NCBI RefSeq assembly: GCF_029227915.1
Contig: NC_079880.1
Location: forward strand, 26,097,501-26,161,500
From: Hydractinia symbiolongicarpus
Taxonomy: Eukaryota; Cnidaria; Hydrozoa; Anthoathecata; Hydractiniidae
Direction: 5' to 3'
DNA: 64,000 nucleotides
Shown here: positions 10,395-21,830 of the stretch, one piece after another
Layout of the letters: each line of letters starts with the position of its first letter
Position numbering within the stretch: the first letter of the stretch is position 1
The notes under the pieces: generated by a model
Database searches by the model: none
What the model saw: only the letters and a program-made list of their open reading frames with translations
What the model was told of the DNA's origin: nothing
Program-made: the position numbers and the translations under genes

Positions 10395-11155
10395 TCCACC
10401 TTGTTGCGACGGGTAAACGTAAAGGACGGGCGATCCCGTGGATTTTTACACGGGCAGGCGTCGTCTGTCTGTTCGTGCCTCTGTTTGTCTTTTTGTTACG
10501 GAAATGTGATATATAAAGGATGGGCGACCCCTTGTTTTTTCAAAGGGCTACCAACTAGTCTCTATAATAATAGCCGTCGTCTGGCTGTGTGTTCAAAAGG
10601 GTTACCGCGTCCTGTTACGGAAACACGAAATGTGATATATAAAGGACGGGCGACCCCGTGGATTTCTCCACGGGTTAACGACTAGTCTCTTTAATAATAG
10701 CCGTATTTTGTCGGTCTGTCCGCGAGGAATACGTCGTGTTACGGAAACACGAAATGAGTTACATAAAGGACGGACGACTCCGTGGAATCTTCCACGAGTA
10801 ACCGACTATCTCTTTAATAATAGCCGTCGTCTGTCTGTGTGTCCGCGAAAGCCGCGTCCTGTTACGGAAACACGAAATGCGATATATAAAGGACGGGCGA
10901 CCCCGTGGATTTTTCCACGGGTTAACGACTAGTCTCTATTATAATAGCCGTATTTTGTCTGTGTGTTCAAAAGGGTGACCGCGTCCCGTAACGGAAACAC
11001 GAAATGTGATATATAAAGGACGGGCGACCCCGTGGATTTTTCCACGGGCTAACGACTAGTCTCTTTTTAATAATAGCAGTATTCTGTCTGTCTCTACGCA
11101 AGATGGTAACCACAGTAGCATGACATGAAATGCAGTATATAGCTAAAGGACGGGT
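10395..11155 (+). repeat. ~125-bp tandem array with conserved CCCGTGGA hairpin
   Basis: Seven units are marked by AAAGGA(C/T)GGG at about 10424, 10518, 10644, 10768, 10891, 11018 and 11148. A full unit contains GTTACGGAAACACGAAATG, then GGACGGGCGA, then an inverted repeat CCCGTGGA/TCCACGGG (for example 10655-10662 with 10667-10674), then AACGACTAGTCTC, AATAATAGCCG and CTGTCTGTGTG. The hairpin arms change together between units: unit 4 has ACTC/GAGT for ACCC/GGGT, and unit 2 has TTG/CAA in place of GTGG/CCAC. Long open frames across it are repeat artefacts. Relics lie at 44.4-44.7, 45.15 (minus) and 49.6 kb. Confidence 0.9.
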
Positions 11156-11159
11156 AAAC

Positions 11160-11480
11160 TAATTGCCTACCCTTTTCATGCCTTTTCTTATGCTGTTGCC
11201 TGTGCCTCCCATGCCTTGCTTACCCCTGCCTTGCTGTTTCCTATTCCAGTTTCCCTGCCTGCCTTTGTCGTGTCTTTGAATTGCCGTCCTTCCTATGTCT
11301 TTCCTGGTGCCTGCCTACTATGCCCTTGCCTGTGCCTTCCATGCCTTGCCTACCCCTGCCATGCTGATTCCTTGCCATCCTTCCTATGCCTTTCCTGGTG
11401 CCTGCCTACTATGCCGTTGCCTGTGCCTTCCATGTCTTGCCTACCCCCCTGCCTTGCCGATTCCCTGCCTGCCTTAGGCC
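11160..11480. repeat. CT-rich imperfect 91-bp tandem repeat
   Basis: The plus strand is dominated by TGCC, CCTTGCC and CTACTATGCC words and contains little A. The segments from about 11308 and 11399 share GTGCCTGCCTACTATGCC at a 91-bp spacing, and a more diverged copy precedes them. Open frames in several registers are a consequence of low complexity and are not counted as genes. Confidence 0.85.
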
Positions 11481-14400
11481 GTGCCCTTTCCTTGCCGTGC
11501 TTAATGCCTTTGCCTTGGCAACCTCTCCGCAACACTTTCTATACTGGTTTCTGACTTTTTTAATGTTTTTTTCTTTCTTTTTTTTTGACGTGTGATAAAT
11601 CATTACACTACAGAGAATTCGAGGAGACTCGATCTGCCATCTTTGTTTAGGAAATTGCAACCGTGTTCGCGCCAAAATATAAAGAGTTTTTTTTTACGCA
11701 GATTCGATCGATTTTTTTTTCAGTTTAAAGAGAAAATGTTGTTTCTTGTACTACCCAGTAAATTTATGTAATTTATACCCTTATGTCTAGGAATATTGTA
11801 CTTCAAAGAAACATTATTACCATTTCATTGATTTTCATCAGTTTTACTGGGTTAGTAATGCAAGAAAAGATCTTACCTGATAAATATGCTCCAACCAGCG
11901 CAAAGCTTAAGCTTACAAAGAAAGTCTGTCGCATCTATAAAAAAGAGAAGTATGATTTCAATTGCAAATTTGTCAATTAATACTTGCCTATGTATTGTGC
12001 AATTTTACCTTGATACGTCTCTTTCATCGAAATTAACTGAAGAACAAACCAACTTTCCTGTATATAAACATATTTTATTCGGTTCCAGTCTCGTTTTGCG
12101 ACATTGTTTTGCTATACTTGCATTTTAAGTCTAGTGGTAAGATCAAAATTACTGTGAGATTGGATTAAGATTAAAACCATGATCACCTTTTGATCATAAA
12201 ATACCAATATAACATGGACTAGTCATTTCTGTTCCTCTTTGTTTGACTCTTAATGAAGATATAATTTGTTTGACTTAATTTATTTATTAGCCTTTATTTT
12301 ATCTTGCTTTTTTAGAAATGTCGCAAGAAGATAGATTCACAGGATTGTTACTAACTTTTTCACGGTTCCTTAGTTTTATACATAGCCACAGCTGCTTAAT
12401 AATATGATATATATTGTTAATATAGAAGACTAGCTGAATTCCCTTGGAAGAATCCACTGAATCTCTCATTGAATGCATTTGAGAGATACCAAACAAAAGC
12501 ATACAACATACTAATTTGAATTTTTAAAACCCACAATCCAACCTCGGCTCTTTGTCTCGGAACGACAGAAAAAAGAAAAAAAAACCCTGTGATGGAGGTA
12601 GCCTACAGACTGCATTACTCTTATATACCTGTTATACCTGTTAAAACCAAACATTTAAAAATATATGCAACAAAAAAGTAAAAAAAAAATAAAAATGCAA
12701 AATGTCAAACAAAATCAAAGGCGTCTAACAACCATTACGTAAAAAGCGAAATCTTCTAAAATTTAAACTTGCTTTACCCATGCCAGAAGAACAACAGGGA
12801 AAAAAGTATAAATACCTTTTTCCCTGGTGTTCTGATATATCAGACATCCAAAAATCCAACATATTTTGCCAAGTCATTCAAAAAAGGCTATTACAAGGTT
12901 TCCGCACTGTACAGTTTTCAACACGTCATACCAAAATCCGATATTCAGTCTTTTGCATACAACAACCCCATCAAAGTTTTGCCCAAAATACAAGTAATCA
13001 CCAGTTATCAATTCATAAAATAGAAAACTAAAAACTTTTTTGTATATTGTATATCTACCGCAATATTTCAATCCAACATCTTAAAGGAACTATTTGCCTA
13101 ACAGACTCAAACTCATGATCAAGAAAATCAATTATTTTGATTTGATAACAATGCAGCATTTACGAATTTAAGAATCGAATATATTTCAAAAGATTGTAAA
13201 CATCGACTTAAGTTTGCTTATATTTTTTTGTTAGATTAAAGACAACAACACTGAATCACCACACTCTAATTAAGTTGTCTCCTTCTAAGTTAAAATGTAT
13301 TCATCTAGACGAATGGGGAGGGGCTTAAACAATACTGATGCTTAGCTATTTCACAAAGTTGAAAAATTACGTCCTTGTTCCTGATGTACAGATCACCAAA
13401 AATTAATAAAGCATGAAACATTTAGGTTGACTAATCTTAAATTGGTAAACTCTGAGTGCTTAATGAGGCATGCACAACTCAAAACTAGATTCAATTAGTA
13501 TAGATAATAATAATGCAAAGTAAAGCTGATCAATAAGCACATCACAACAAAACTTTATTCAGTATTTTACTTTATAATAATAAAAACTAAGCTTTGTTAT
13601 CAAAACAAAGCTTGGATAGAAATTAGTATCAAAACACTAACTTTAATTAGCAATACATAGTACATTTTTTGTATATCACAGAAACGGGATGAAAATGTGT
13701 GTTTAGAAAAATAACTACAACTTATAGCTCTTTTATTGCAAAATTTTAATGCTGGTCTATTTGAGGCCTCATCAGTGCACACAGCAGAGGGCTGATTTGG
13801 CCCTACTCTGTAATTTCTAAAGTTGTTGTTCAATAAACATTAAACTTTAGAGAATTGTTGCCCAGGCGTTAAGTAACAAAGCGGTCAAAAAAAAATTCCT
13901 GTTGTCAGCATTTTTGGTAAACGCGTCATAAGATTTACTACCGCTGGTATAACTTTGTATGACATGGTATTTTGTCACCTAAGCAGTCACCTAAAGCTTG
14001 TAAAAACAATTAAAAAATGTCTCCTAAATAAATTGACTTAACTCAACTTCGGCATATTTTCCCAAGAATATTTTCCGGGAAAATTAAAGCTAAAAAAAGG
14101 TTACAAGACATAACAAAATATCAAACAAAAAGTTATTGAAATAAATTAAACAGGAGGGCGTTACGCCCCGTTTTAACTTTTTTCTATACCCAACCCCTCC
14201 GCTCCCCACCCCAAAGAACGAAGAGTGTTTTAAAGCTCTTCTTATTATTAGAAATATTCGTATTGTAAGATTTGAACTGTAAAAACCTGCCAACCATCTT
14301 TAAAGGAACAATGGTTTATCCCAAGAAGTGCGACATACGCAAGTAATTTTGTGTTTTAAAAAGAAGTTTAAAAAAACACACAACTCTTATTCAATGTCAT

Positions 14401-14545
14401 AAATGAGAAGTTTTATGTTTTACCAACACGGTACAATGAAATAGCAGACAAAAAAGGGGAAGGAATGTTCTTAAACTTTAATGTCCTAGATTGGGTAAAA
14501 ACAAATGCACAAGTATTTTCCATATTAACTTCTCATTTCATATTA
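11481..14545. other. Non-coding interval, no gene recognised
   Basis: AT-rich with short open frames that show no recognisable domain, no good splice sites and no repeated protein motif. A small inverted repeat AAGCTTTG/CAAAGCTT occurs near 13591-13612. TTGCTTTACCCATGCC at 12769 opens overlapping frames in two registers, which argues against coding. I see no promoter, RNA gene or transposon end that I can defend. Confidence 0.5.
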
Positions 14546-14800
14546 TTAACCCCATTCGATCCAGGGTATTTGGAACGTTTTATAAGCCTTCAAAACTCTT
14601 GACAGGCTTGGCACACTTATGAATAAGTCACGAAAAGAAACAAAATGGCAGCAATAATTGCAGCACGTAGTTGGAAGTTTGAAATTTGTAGAATATTCCA
14701 CTATCTGCTTCAAATTCAATTACTTACGTTCTAGAGCGGCTTTTTACATTCCATTAAATTTTGGGAGGATTAACGACCCGTAAAAAAGTTGGTAATAATT
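14546..14800 (+). mobile_element. Relic 5' end of TTAA-flanked piggyBac-like MITE
   Basis: TTAACCCCATTCGATCCAGG at 14546 is a mutated form of the terminus seen at 45421, 61030 and 63519. The following bases match the same family in order: TTGGCACACTTATGA, ACAAAATGGCAGCAA, CCACTATCTGCTT and GCGGCTTTTTACATTCC. Similarity stops near 14790, so this is a truncated copy. It lies about 130 bp upstream of the TATA box of the secreted-peptide gene. Confidence 0.75.
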
Positions 14801-14927
14801 TCGCGAAACTATTTGCTTGCAGAAATTCTGTGAAACACAAGATCAACCTTTGAATTTAACAATAATCACAAAATACAAATACGGCGAAAAAATGTGGCGA
14901 AAAGAGACTGGAGCTGAGTAAAACATC

Positions 14928-14990
14928 TATATATACCCAAATATTTTTCAATCTTTAGTCAACTTCGACAGCTGAAAGAAACTCATCAAG
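14928..14990 (+). promoter_or_regulatory. TATA box and first (5' UTR) exon of peptide gene
   Basis: TATATATA at 14928-14935 would place a transcription start near 14958. The short putative leader ends at a perfect donor, CAAG|GTAAGC, at 14990/14991, and the next acceptor (TTTTAAG, 15061-15065) directly abuts the signal-peptide ATG at 15066. This is inferred from sequence only. Confidence 0.6.
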
Positions 14991-15065
14991 GTAAGCAAAA
15001 TTTTGTATAAACGAAATTCTTAATTCACAGATTCGTAATTGAAATAATCCTTCTCATATTTTAAG

Positions 15066-15809
15066 ATGCAGCAAACTTTATTCATGACCCTAGGCTTTGC
15101 GCTGATTGGGGCATACTTTGCAGGTAAGATTGTATACATATATTTCTTGCATTACTAACCTATTGCCACTAACCACAAATATATTAAAATGGATAAAATG
15201 CTTGTCGGAAATTCATTATTTTTAGACATAAAACTATAAACTACACATATTTACCAGGGACCAAAATATTAACTTCCCAACTCTCTCTTGAAAAAATGAA
15301 AGCAAAATCTTCCTAATACCTGCTTACAAAACTCCTTTTAGCCCCGCTGTACTTAAAAACGAGCGATACAAACAGCGGAAATTACTTTGGCCATATTGGA
15401 AACAAGGAGCACAAAATGGAGGACAAACCTACGGTGACCGTAAGTATAAGAATTTTGTTTCTATTTCGTCAGGAAAGCTATTTTAAAACATGGAATTGTT
15501 TGCATCACATTTTTGAAAATTTGTTTTTAGCCGCGCCACATTATCCGTGGGTTCTGCCAAGCAACACAAACACCGGAAATACCTTTCATCGTATTGATAA
15601 CAGCGGAACTCAAAATGGGGGACAAACCTACGGTGACCGTAAGTATAAGAACTTTGTATTTATTTTGACAAAAAAACTATTATAAAACATGGAATTGTTT
15701 GCATCACATTTTTGAAAATTTGTTTTTAGCCGAGCTATATTTTCCGTGGGCTCTCCCGAGCAATAAGAACAGCGGAAATACCTTGAGTCACTTACTTAAA
15801 GCAGGATGA
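15066..15809 (+). CDS. Small secreted peptide with triplicated exon (novel)
   Basis: Exon 15066-15123 encodes a signal peptide (MQQTLFMTLGFALIGAYFA) and ends in phase 1. Exons 15342-15439, 15531-15638 and 15730-15809 follow, with acceptors TTTTAG and donors GTAAGTATAAG. The exons are related: the conserved frame reads SDTNSGNYFGHI, SNTNTGNTFHRI and SNKNSGNTLSHL. The last two introns are nearly identical, so an exon-plus-intron unit of about 199 bp was duplicated recently. Exon 15342-15439 has 98 bases where its copy has 108, and its 3' end is one base shorter at the aligned segment. It therefore leaves phase 0, and the next exon is then read in a different, also open, frame stopping at 15784-15786. 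Either this is a frame-shifting mutation or sequence error, or the second frame is used. I do not recognise the peptide; an effector or neuropeptide-like precursor is possible. Confidence 0.6.
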
Positions 15810-15840
15810 AAAGTAGTGGAGAAAACCTCCTTACCTAAGC

Positions 15841-15863
15841 ATATATATATATATATATATATA
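15841..15863. repeat. (AT)n microsatellite
   Basis: Uninterrupted AT dinucleotides follow the stop of the peptide gene by about 30 bp. Confidence 0.95.
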
Positions 15864-15955
15864 ACCGTAGCGTATTTTAAACCCAGCCTAGCATCCCTAA
15901 AAAAACATCAATAACTAATCAAGTGGATTTCTTAACCTTGTTACTTATAAAGAGT

Positions 15956-16831
15956 CTATATACAAGGATTTACAAATATATTTTTAAAGCGGGTTATGCA
16001 GTGTGATATTGAAGGCCTTTTACTTTGTTCTTCAGACATCATATCATTTGCGATAGACGCTATTTTCATGTTTTTTATACATCGACTGATTAAATCCACG
16101 TTGTATCCTAATGAATAAACATCTGATTGAACCGACTGGTAAGAACCTTTAACATTTCTTAATTCATGTGCAAGAAATAGATGCTTGCCGTTAAATTTAA
16201 CTTGCTGTGAAGACCCAGGTTCAATGTCATATCTTGCTGAATCACTGACTAGTGTAGGCTTTCCCAGATCTATCAATTTTACCGTGGTTGAATTACGGAC
16301 AAGGACATTTCCTGGATGTAAATCGTTGTGTAACAGACCACGGACGTGCATTTGGTGAACAGCGGAGCATAATCCAATTATAATTTCATTTAAATGACTG
16401 GAACACGGTGCAGGTACTCTCTAAATGAATTCTTTTAATGTTGGTGAACATGAACCACAGTCATTACAAACAAATTCAAGAAGAATGAATTTCGGTCTAA
16501 AAAATCCAAAAACCTAAGGAAAGCCTTTATCACATGCCATCAACATACCCTTCTTGCATTCCGCGTACGCATCAATTCGTCGTGAATTTTTGGATAAACA
16601 TTTGATCGCCACAACTTGCTTGATGCTTTTAACATATCCTTTCGAAACATTCCCGAAAACACCAGCACCTATAGTTTCGTTTATATGCACGTCACACTTT
16701 GAGAATTGAATGACATTAAAATTGAGCGTCCGTGTGATGGCTATGCTTTTATCTTGAGTGCGGTATATACTCGATCTCGATAAACAGCACAATAAAATGT
16801 ACCTGCTAGTAGTGGCTTTAACCTTCGGCAC
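15956..16831 (-). pseudogene. Protein kinase relic (N-lobe and C-lobe in two blocks)
   Basis: The upstream block (16831-16514) holds the glycine loop GAGVFGNV and the VAIK lysine motif. The downstream block (16351-15956 plus about 100 bp upstream in the same frame) holds the catalytic loop HNDLHPGNV, a DLG in place of DFG, an AHE in place of APE, and SDVYSLG of subdomain IX. HND replaces HRD, but the catalytic Asp and Asn remain. In-frame stops separate the blocks (after GFP near 16516 and after KEFI near 16421), and no clean donor/acceptor pair removes both. Before the N-lobe, on the same strand, is Lys/Glu-rich coding-like sequence up to about 16990, perhaps a decayed coiled coil. A Tyr-kinase-like parent gene is likely; whether this is a pseudogene or has unusual introns cannot be settled here. 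Confidence 0.75.
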
Positions 16832-16990
16832 ATTTCTTTTTAAAACAGCGTTCTGAAATTCTAGTTCTCGAATTCTCTCTTCAATTAATATTCTTTTTCC
16901 ATTTCCGCGTCAAATTCCGCTTTCTTTCTTTCCTGACGCATTCTTTTCTTTTTTTTTTGTTGCGTTCAGCTCTCTTTTCCGAAGATCTCT

Positions 16991-17744
16991 TACGTTTACT
17001 AACAATAAAGCAGAACAAATACATGATTTTTTTTAAGTTTAGACTATGCAGATCCGTATTCTTTTCTCCAAGGTTTAGACAGTATAGTGGGGTTAATTAA
17101 GTGTTACTGTGTTTAAGAAAAAAAAAAGACTGTCTAATTAAAATACCCACAACACAAGAAAAACATACCTATCTGAGCCTGAATATGCTTATAAGTATTA
17201 CAGGTTTTATAAGAAAAAAAAAGCGCATCCGGCCAAAATAAGAATGATTTACCCACCTAATCACGCTGTCGTTTAAGTCTTGCTTTTCCTGTTGTTCGAG
17301 CATTGTTATTTAGTTTTTATGTTTTTTAACCTAGAAAATGAAGCACAAATTTTATCAAACTAAAAAAATCTAAAACACAATGAAACAGGTTTTATGCAAA
17401 ATATATGTATAAATATACATTATGTTGTACTAAAGTATGTATAATAAGCACCTGATAAAAAGAAGACATACATACATAGTCTAAATGAAAAAAAATAAGA
17501 CTTGTAAATAAAATATTTTTTTAAGAAACATTTGAGGCTTAAATTAGCAAAATTTTATAAACTCAAAGCTTAACCAAATACTTGCTGCAAGCACGTTTTA
17601 GCATTATAAATAAACACAATGGATGTTATATTTAAATAGAAACAATGCAAAATTTTTATGAAATTTTTTCTTGTCGACAAAAATATGTATATACAAAAAA
17701 TTAACCATTAGTCGCTAAATAATCTGTGAATAACAAAATTAATA
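16991..17744. other. AT-rich flank of CACTA element, no gene
   Basis: Low-complexity A/T tracts with no supported open frame. It probably contains the 3' end of the CACTA element to its right, but I did not find a CACTA/G terminal inverted repeat with confidence. Confidence 0.4.
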
Positions 17745-20700
17745 TTACAATGACTTAGAAGGCAAACTTATGCAAACTTTAACAATATCAACATGTTGCT
17801 TGCTTGTTCTTATCTGTTCCTTTAATATACGTCCATGCACAAACTTTAGCGGTATCAACGATCTTATATCAATTTCGGTACACCATACTTTCATGGGAGA
17901 GTTCACACCGAAAAAGTTATACTGCACGTGTTTCTTAAACCAGCTCACATCAACAACAATATGATTCACAACACGATCAGAAAAAGCAACTTTAATTTCA
18001 GATATACCATTCACAACGGCTGGTCTTCATTCTTTTGGCTCAAAGTCAAAATAATCACCATGATTATATGTTGCCTTTAAAAATGATCCATGTCCATTGC
18101 TCCGAATGTAATGCTTTGAACAAATAACTTCATTACCCAGCATGACTCTTTTTATTTGCACAATGAATCGTGACACTCTTTTGATATCCATATGTCGGTA
18201 AAGAGATGAAAACAACTTAGTTAACTCGTCTATTTGATGTACTGGTAAACTGAACTGAGTGGCTTTGCTGAGTTTTGTCTTCACAGCCTGTAAACTCAGG
18301 TTCAGTACCAACAACTTTATCACTGTCACGAACGTTTTGAAGCTTTAGGAGTGATTCCTGGGAATGCACGGTCTCTTTGTCAGACGACAATTTTAGCATA
18401 TCAGTGAAGTCATCCTCCAATAGGTTAAAAGCTTTAACCTGACAACCAATTATAAATTTGCGCATTAGTTGGATGTTATGTCATGATTATTTACATGGTA
18501 TGAACCTAAAATTCCATTGAAACGTTCATATCTAAAACACCAAAATGCATACACAGGTCGGTAATCCAGCAAACAATCTTTTAAGTGAAGGTGAGCATGC
18601 ATATTTGGAGTACACCATAACTTTCCACATATATTTGCAAATATGCCAATAAACATGCAAAATAAAGTATGCACTTGATAAACGTCACCTGCAGTTATAC
18701 TTCGTGTGCAGATTTTATTGCAAGCTGCTACAAAGATCAACCACATGTTTAAATGATTATCTGGTATTACATCTTTTCAACAGAAGCATGAATAGATGTG
18801 TGTCCAATGGCGCCACTCATCACACTTGCTGCACCCTAAAATCACAGCAAACATAAATATTTTGTCTCGTGAGCTAACAAGAGCTCCAACTGGAAAACTG
18901 TTAAAATAAATATTTTTGGTCAAAAATAACATGCCTGTCATAATAAAAAGTTAATGCTGTGATTTAAAAAGAATTAGTTTTTTATTTAGAAAAGGACATT
19001 TTGCAAAACAAAAATTGTCACCTGACTTTGCATTAAAATTCAAAAAACCACCAAACTTTCGAGTAGCAGGAATATCATTTGATATTGATATTAAAGCAAT
19101 TTTATATAAAGAATAACCAACGCTACTTGACTCTTTCATAATCACACCATCCCAATATTGTAAAAGCTCATCAACCATTGGTTTGATAAAAGAATTAATA
19201 TGAAGATTTCGCTCTTTTGCACCAGGAATAATACCTATGATGAGTGTGTTTTTCCACAGCAATCGGTGTTGTCTTGGTAAATTTAAAATTGACAGGTAAA
19301 TTACACCAACACTATGCTCTCTGTTCTTATACGGATTAAACCAATCAAGGTTTAACATAACGCACAAATTTCTTTTATCTGCAAAATATAATTCCCCTAT
19401 GCTGTCCTGAAAACTTTTCCAAATTTGTCCATCAAAAATATCTGACATTTTGACATGTTCATCAGGTTAGTAAATAATAATTTCAAGAAACCTAGACGTG
19501 CTAGCAACTCTTCTAGGCCAGTCTTTATACTCCGATAAGCATAAACCTTCTTTGGGTATAAGTTTATATTTTTTTCAAAGGATACAACCACTTTCATTAA
19601 AATATTGTTGCAATGTTTCCTGTAGGCAGGAAATGGGTGATTAGGGAATTTCACATGACTACATTTGCAGCTTGTCTTTCTACCAGTAATTTCTTTTTTC
19701 CAGCATTGATTATAAGAATACTTTGTAAAAGAATCCCAATTCAGAGCCAGATATTATCGAGCTATGTATAATGAATTTGGAAATTTTTCCAATATTTCAT
19801 CAAGAATGCGTAAACCAAACATTTTGTTGAGCAATAAACAAATCAGTTTTGAAAAACCTAAAATACTTTCCAATGTGTTATCAGAGAGAAAAATATGAAC
19901 TTGCAAAATGAACATTGCTTGCAGTACCAGAGTGATGAATTTTGTGGTATGATGGTTAGCATGTTGACCAACAACAACATTAAAGTCGTCCTCTGGTTCT
20001 GCTTCAGGATCTTCCCACAATTCCGTTGCAGTTTCTTCATTCTGTAAATCAAGTGCAACATAGCTAAGCGTTGGCATACTTTATATACATTATAAAATAT
20101 GGAAATTGTTGCAAACATGTAATTTGAAGACCAAATTATAACAAAGGATGTTAACACACAATTGTCATCTGGATCATGATGATCATTACATGTTGATTCA
20201 TCACTCTCGATTGAAACATCACTCTCAATTAGTGTGTGATCAATAGGCAGAAATTTTTTATCCTAAATTAAGGCAATGCATATATTTACATTTTTTCTAC
20301 ATTAGTTCACAAATTTAGAATAATTTACAACTCAGCTATTATCATGGCACAAAACAAATATACAAGCCTAACCTGAGAATGTAGGTTAACATCTGTATGT
20401 TGCACGTCATTATCATCTGTTGTTTGTATTATTTGCTTTTTCGAAGATAAAGGGTGAAGTTCTAAATGGAAAAGCACAAAAGGTAGCAAATAATGACGAA
20501 ATTAAGCAAAATATACATGTTTTTTTTATTAGCATATGACTTTTTGAAATCAGGATAAGGTATGCTTAGCATTAATTACAAAAGATGCTCAAATTATGCT
20601 ACGAATACGCTTTTTTCCGTTACCGTTCCAAACCCAATAACCAAAATAAAGAACAAAGTTTTAGACAAAAATGACCAAAGCAATCAAACACATGTCTCTG

Positions 20701-21558
20701 CAGATAACGATTGTAAAATGATGCAATGTGCTGAAAATACAGCAGACGTCCGTTAATTAAACACGCTAGGGACTAAATTATTTGTTCGAATTAACGAATG
20801 TTTGGATTATCGGAAGTTCAGAAAAAACAAGAATTTTAATAAACGTTTAAAGGTTTTATGCTGATATAACTTTATTACAACTTTGCTACAACTTTTTTAT
20901 AAAAATCTTTTAACGTTGTTTGCTTGGAGATGGGCAAGGCCTCCAAATTCCTTGTAAATTTCATTTTATTAGAAATGTCAATTTAATCAATAAATTGAAA
21001 GAAATTTTGCCACCATTGATGCAATAAAAATGAATAAAAATGAAAACGCTTTTTTTATTTTCCCATAAGATTTTATTTATCAATACATAAAAAGGTCAAA
21101 TTAAAAAATTGAATTAGCGTAATGTTCGATTTAGCGGAGTTCGAATTAAGCACTTTATTTAACCAAACTCAAGGGACTTAGCAATTTGTTCGAAATCACG
21201 GAAACTTCGAATTAAGCGGCATTCAAATTAACGGACGTCTACTGTATGCTAATTATGCTAAAACTATGCAGCAAAACAAGGACTCATAGTTATGCTTGTA
21301 ATATGCTTATTTTTTTACCAACCCTGAGCCTAAATATAAACGTTTTGCTTAGAAGAAAAAACATGTACTCCTTTTTTGTTGTAGTTTTAGATTCCAAACT
21401 GCTAAAAAAAGCCAAAAACAAACCTTGATTGCGTTGATTTTTTGAACTTTCCAAGTTCCATCTCCTCGGTAATATAATTCTCTGTGACGAAAATATGCAA
21501 AATGAGATAGATTTTCGCTGCAATGGGGACATAACATCCGTTTCTTTATTCGAGGCAT
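17745..21558 (-). pseudogene. CACTA/EnSpm-type (Tnp2) transposase, decayed
   Basis: Read on the minus strand, the pieces follow the order of Tnp2-type transposases. An N-terminal exon at 21558-21424 carries a zinc-binding-like CPHCSENLSHFAYFRHR and a donor AAG|GTTTGT. Acidic exons lie at 20461-20373 and 20262-about 20160. A segment at 20077-19754 includes FGLRILDEILEKFPNSLY. The catalytic region follows with NLDWFNPYKNREHSVGVIYL, IIGIIPGAKE and INSFIKPMVDEL (19448-18951). Next come HAHLHLKDCLLDYRPVYAFW and FNGILGSYHVNN (18746-18465), and the C-terminal VSWFKKHVQYNFFG block with a stop at 17745. Stops at about 18465, 18027 and 19754 and a frame change near 19442 break it. A 505-bp pogo-type MITE sits in the first intron. 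This is a dead or dying copy. Confidence 0.88.
20740..21244. mobile_element. Second pogo-like MITE, nested in CACTA intron
   Basis: The left end CAGCAGACGTCCGTTAATT (20740) and the right end AATTAACGGACGTCTACTG (21244) are inverted repeats with one mismatch, flanked by TA on both sides. It is 505 bp, almost the same size as the 8822-9328 element, but the termini differ in sequence. The word TTCGAATTAA(C/G)CG recurs near both ends, the same subterminal logic as the first MITE. No transposase is encoded. Confidence 0.88.
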
Positions 21559-21690
21559 AAAGAAGTTTAAATTTTAAGGAAGAAAAAACTAAGGTTTGTC
21601 TGCTTTTTCTTTCCTTGCATTTACGCGCAATCTTTTTAGCTATTTATCTTGAATGATGTTTTACAATATTAGGGGGTCAATAATAAGTAG

Positions 21691-21825
21691 ATATACAATA
21701 GGTAAACATAGGTTATTGAGATTTATAAACCCGAGGTGATTTATATTCAACGACGCGCAGCGGAGTTGAATATAATATCACCGAGGGTTAATAAATCCAA
21801 TAACCTATGTTTACCTATTGTATAT
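21691..21825. repeat. 135-bp near-perfect palindrome
   Basis: The outer 28 bp (21691-21718) are exactly inverted at 21798-21825, including ATAGGTAAACATAGGTTATT. The inner arms (GATTTATAAACCCGAGGTGA and TCACCGAGGGTTAATAAATC) match with a few differences, down to TTCAAC/GTTGAA around the core GACGCGCAGCGGA. It would form a long cruciform or RNA hairpin. A foldback transposon end is the simplest reading. Confidence 0.9.
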
Positions 21826-21830
21826 ATGTT

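Noticed and set aside
10401-10932. Two plus-strand frames of 74-94 codons with repeated peptide words
   Set aside because: They are translations of the 125-bp tandem array, whose unit length is not constant and not a multiple of three.
10395-11155. Hammerhead ribozyme in the hairpin array
   Set aside because: CGAAA words occur, but no CTGATGA core is found in the expected position in any unit on either strand.
11216-11554. Pro/Cys/Leu-rich open frames in several registers
   Set aside because: They follow from the CT-rich 91-bp repeat; all frames are open for the same reason and none has a domain.
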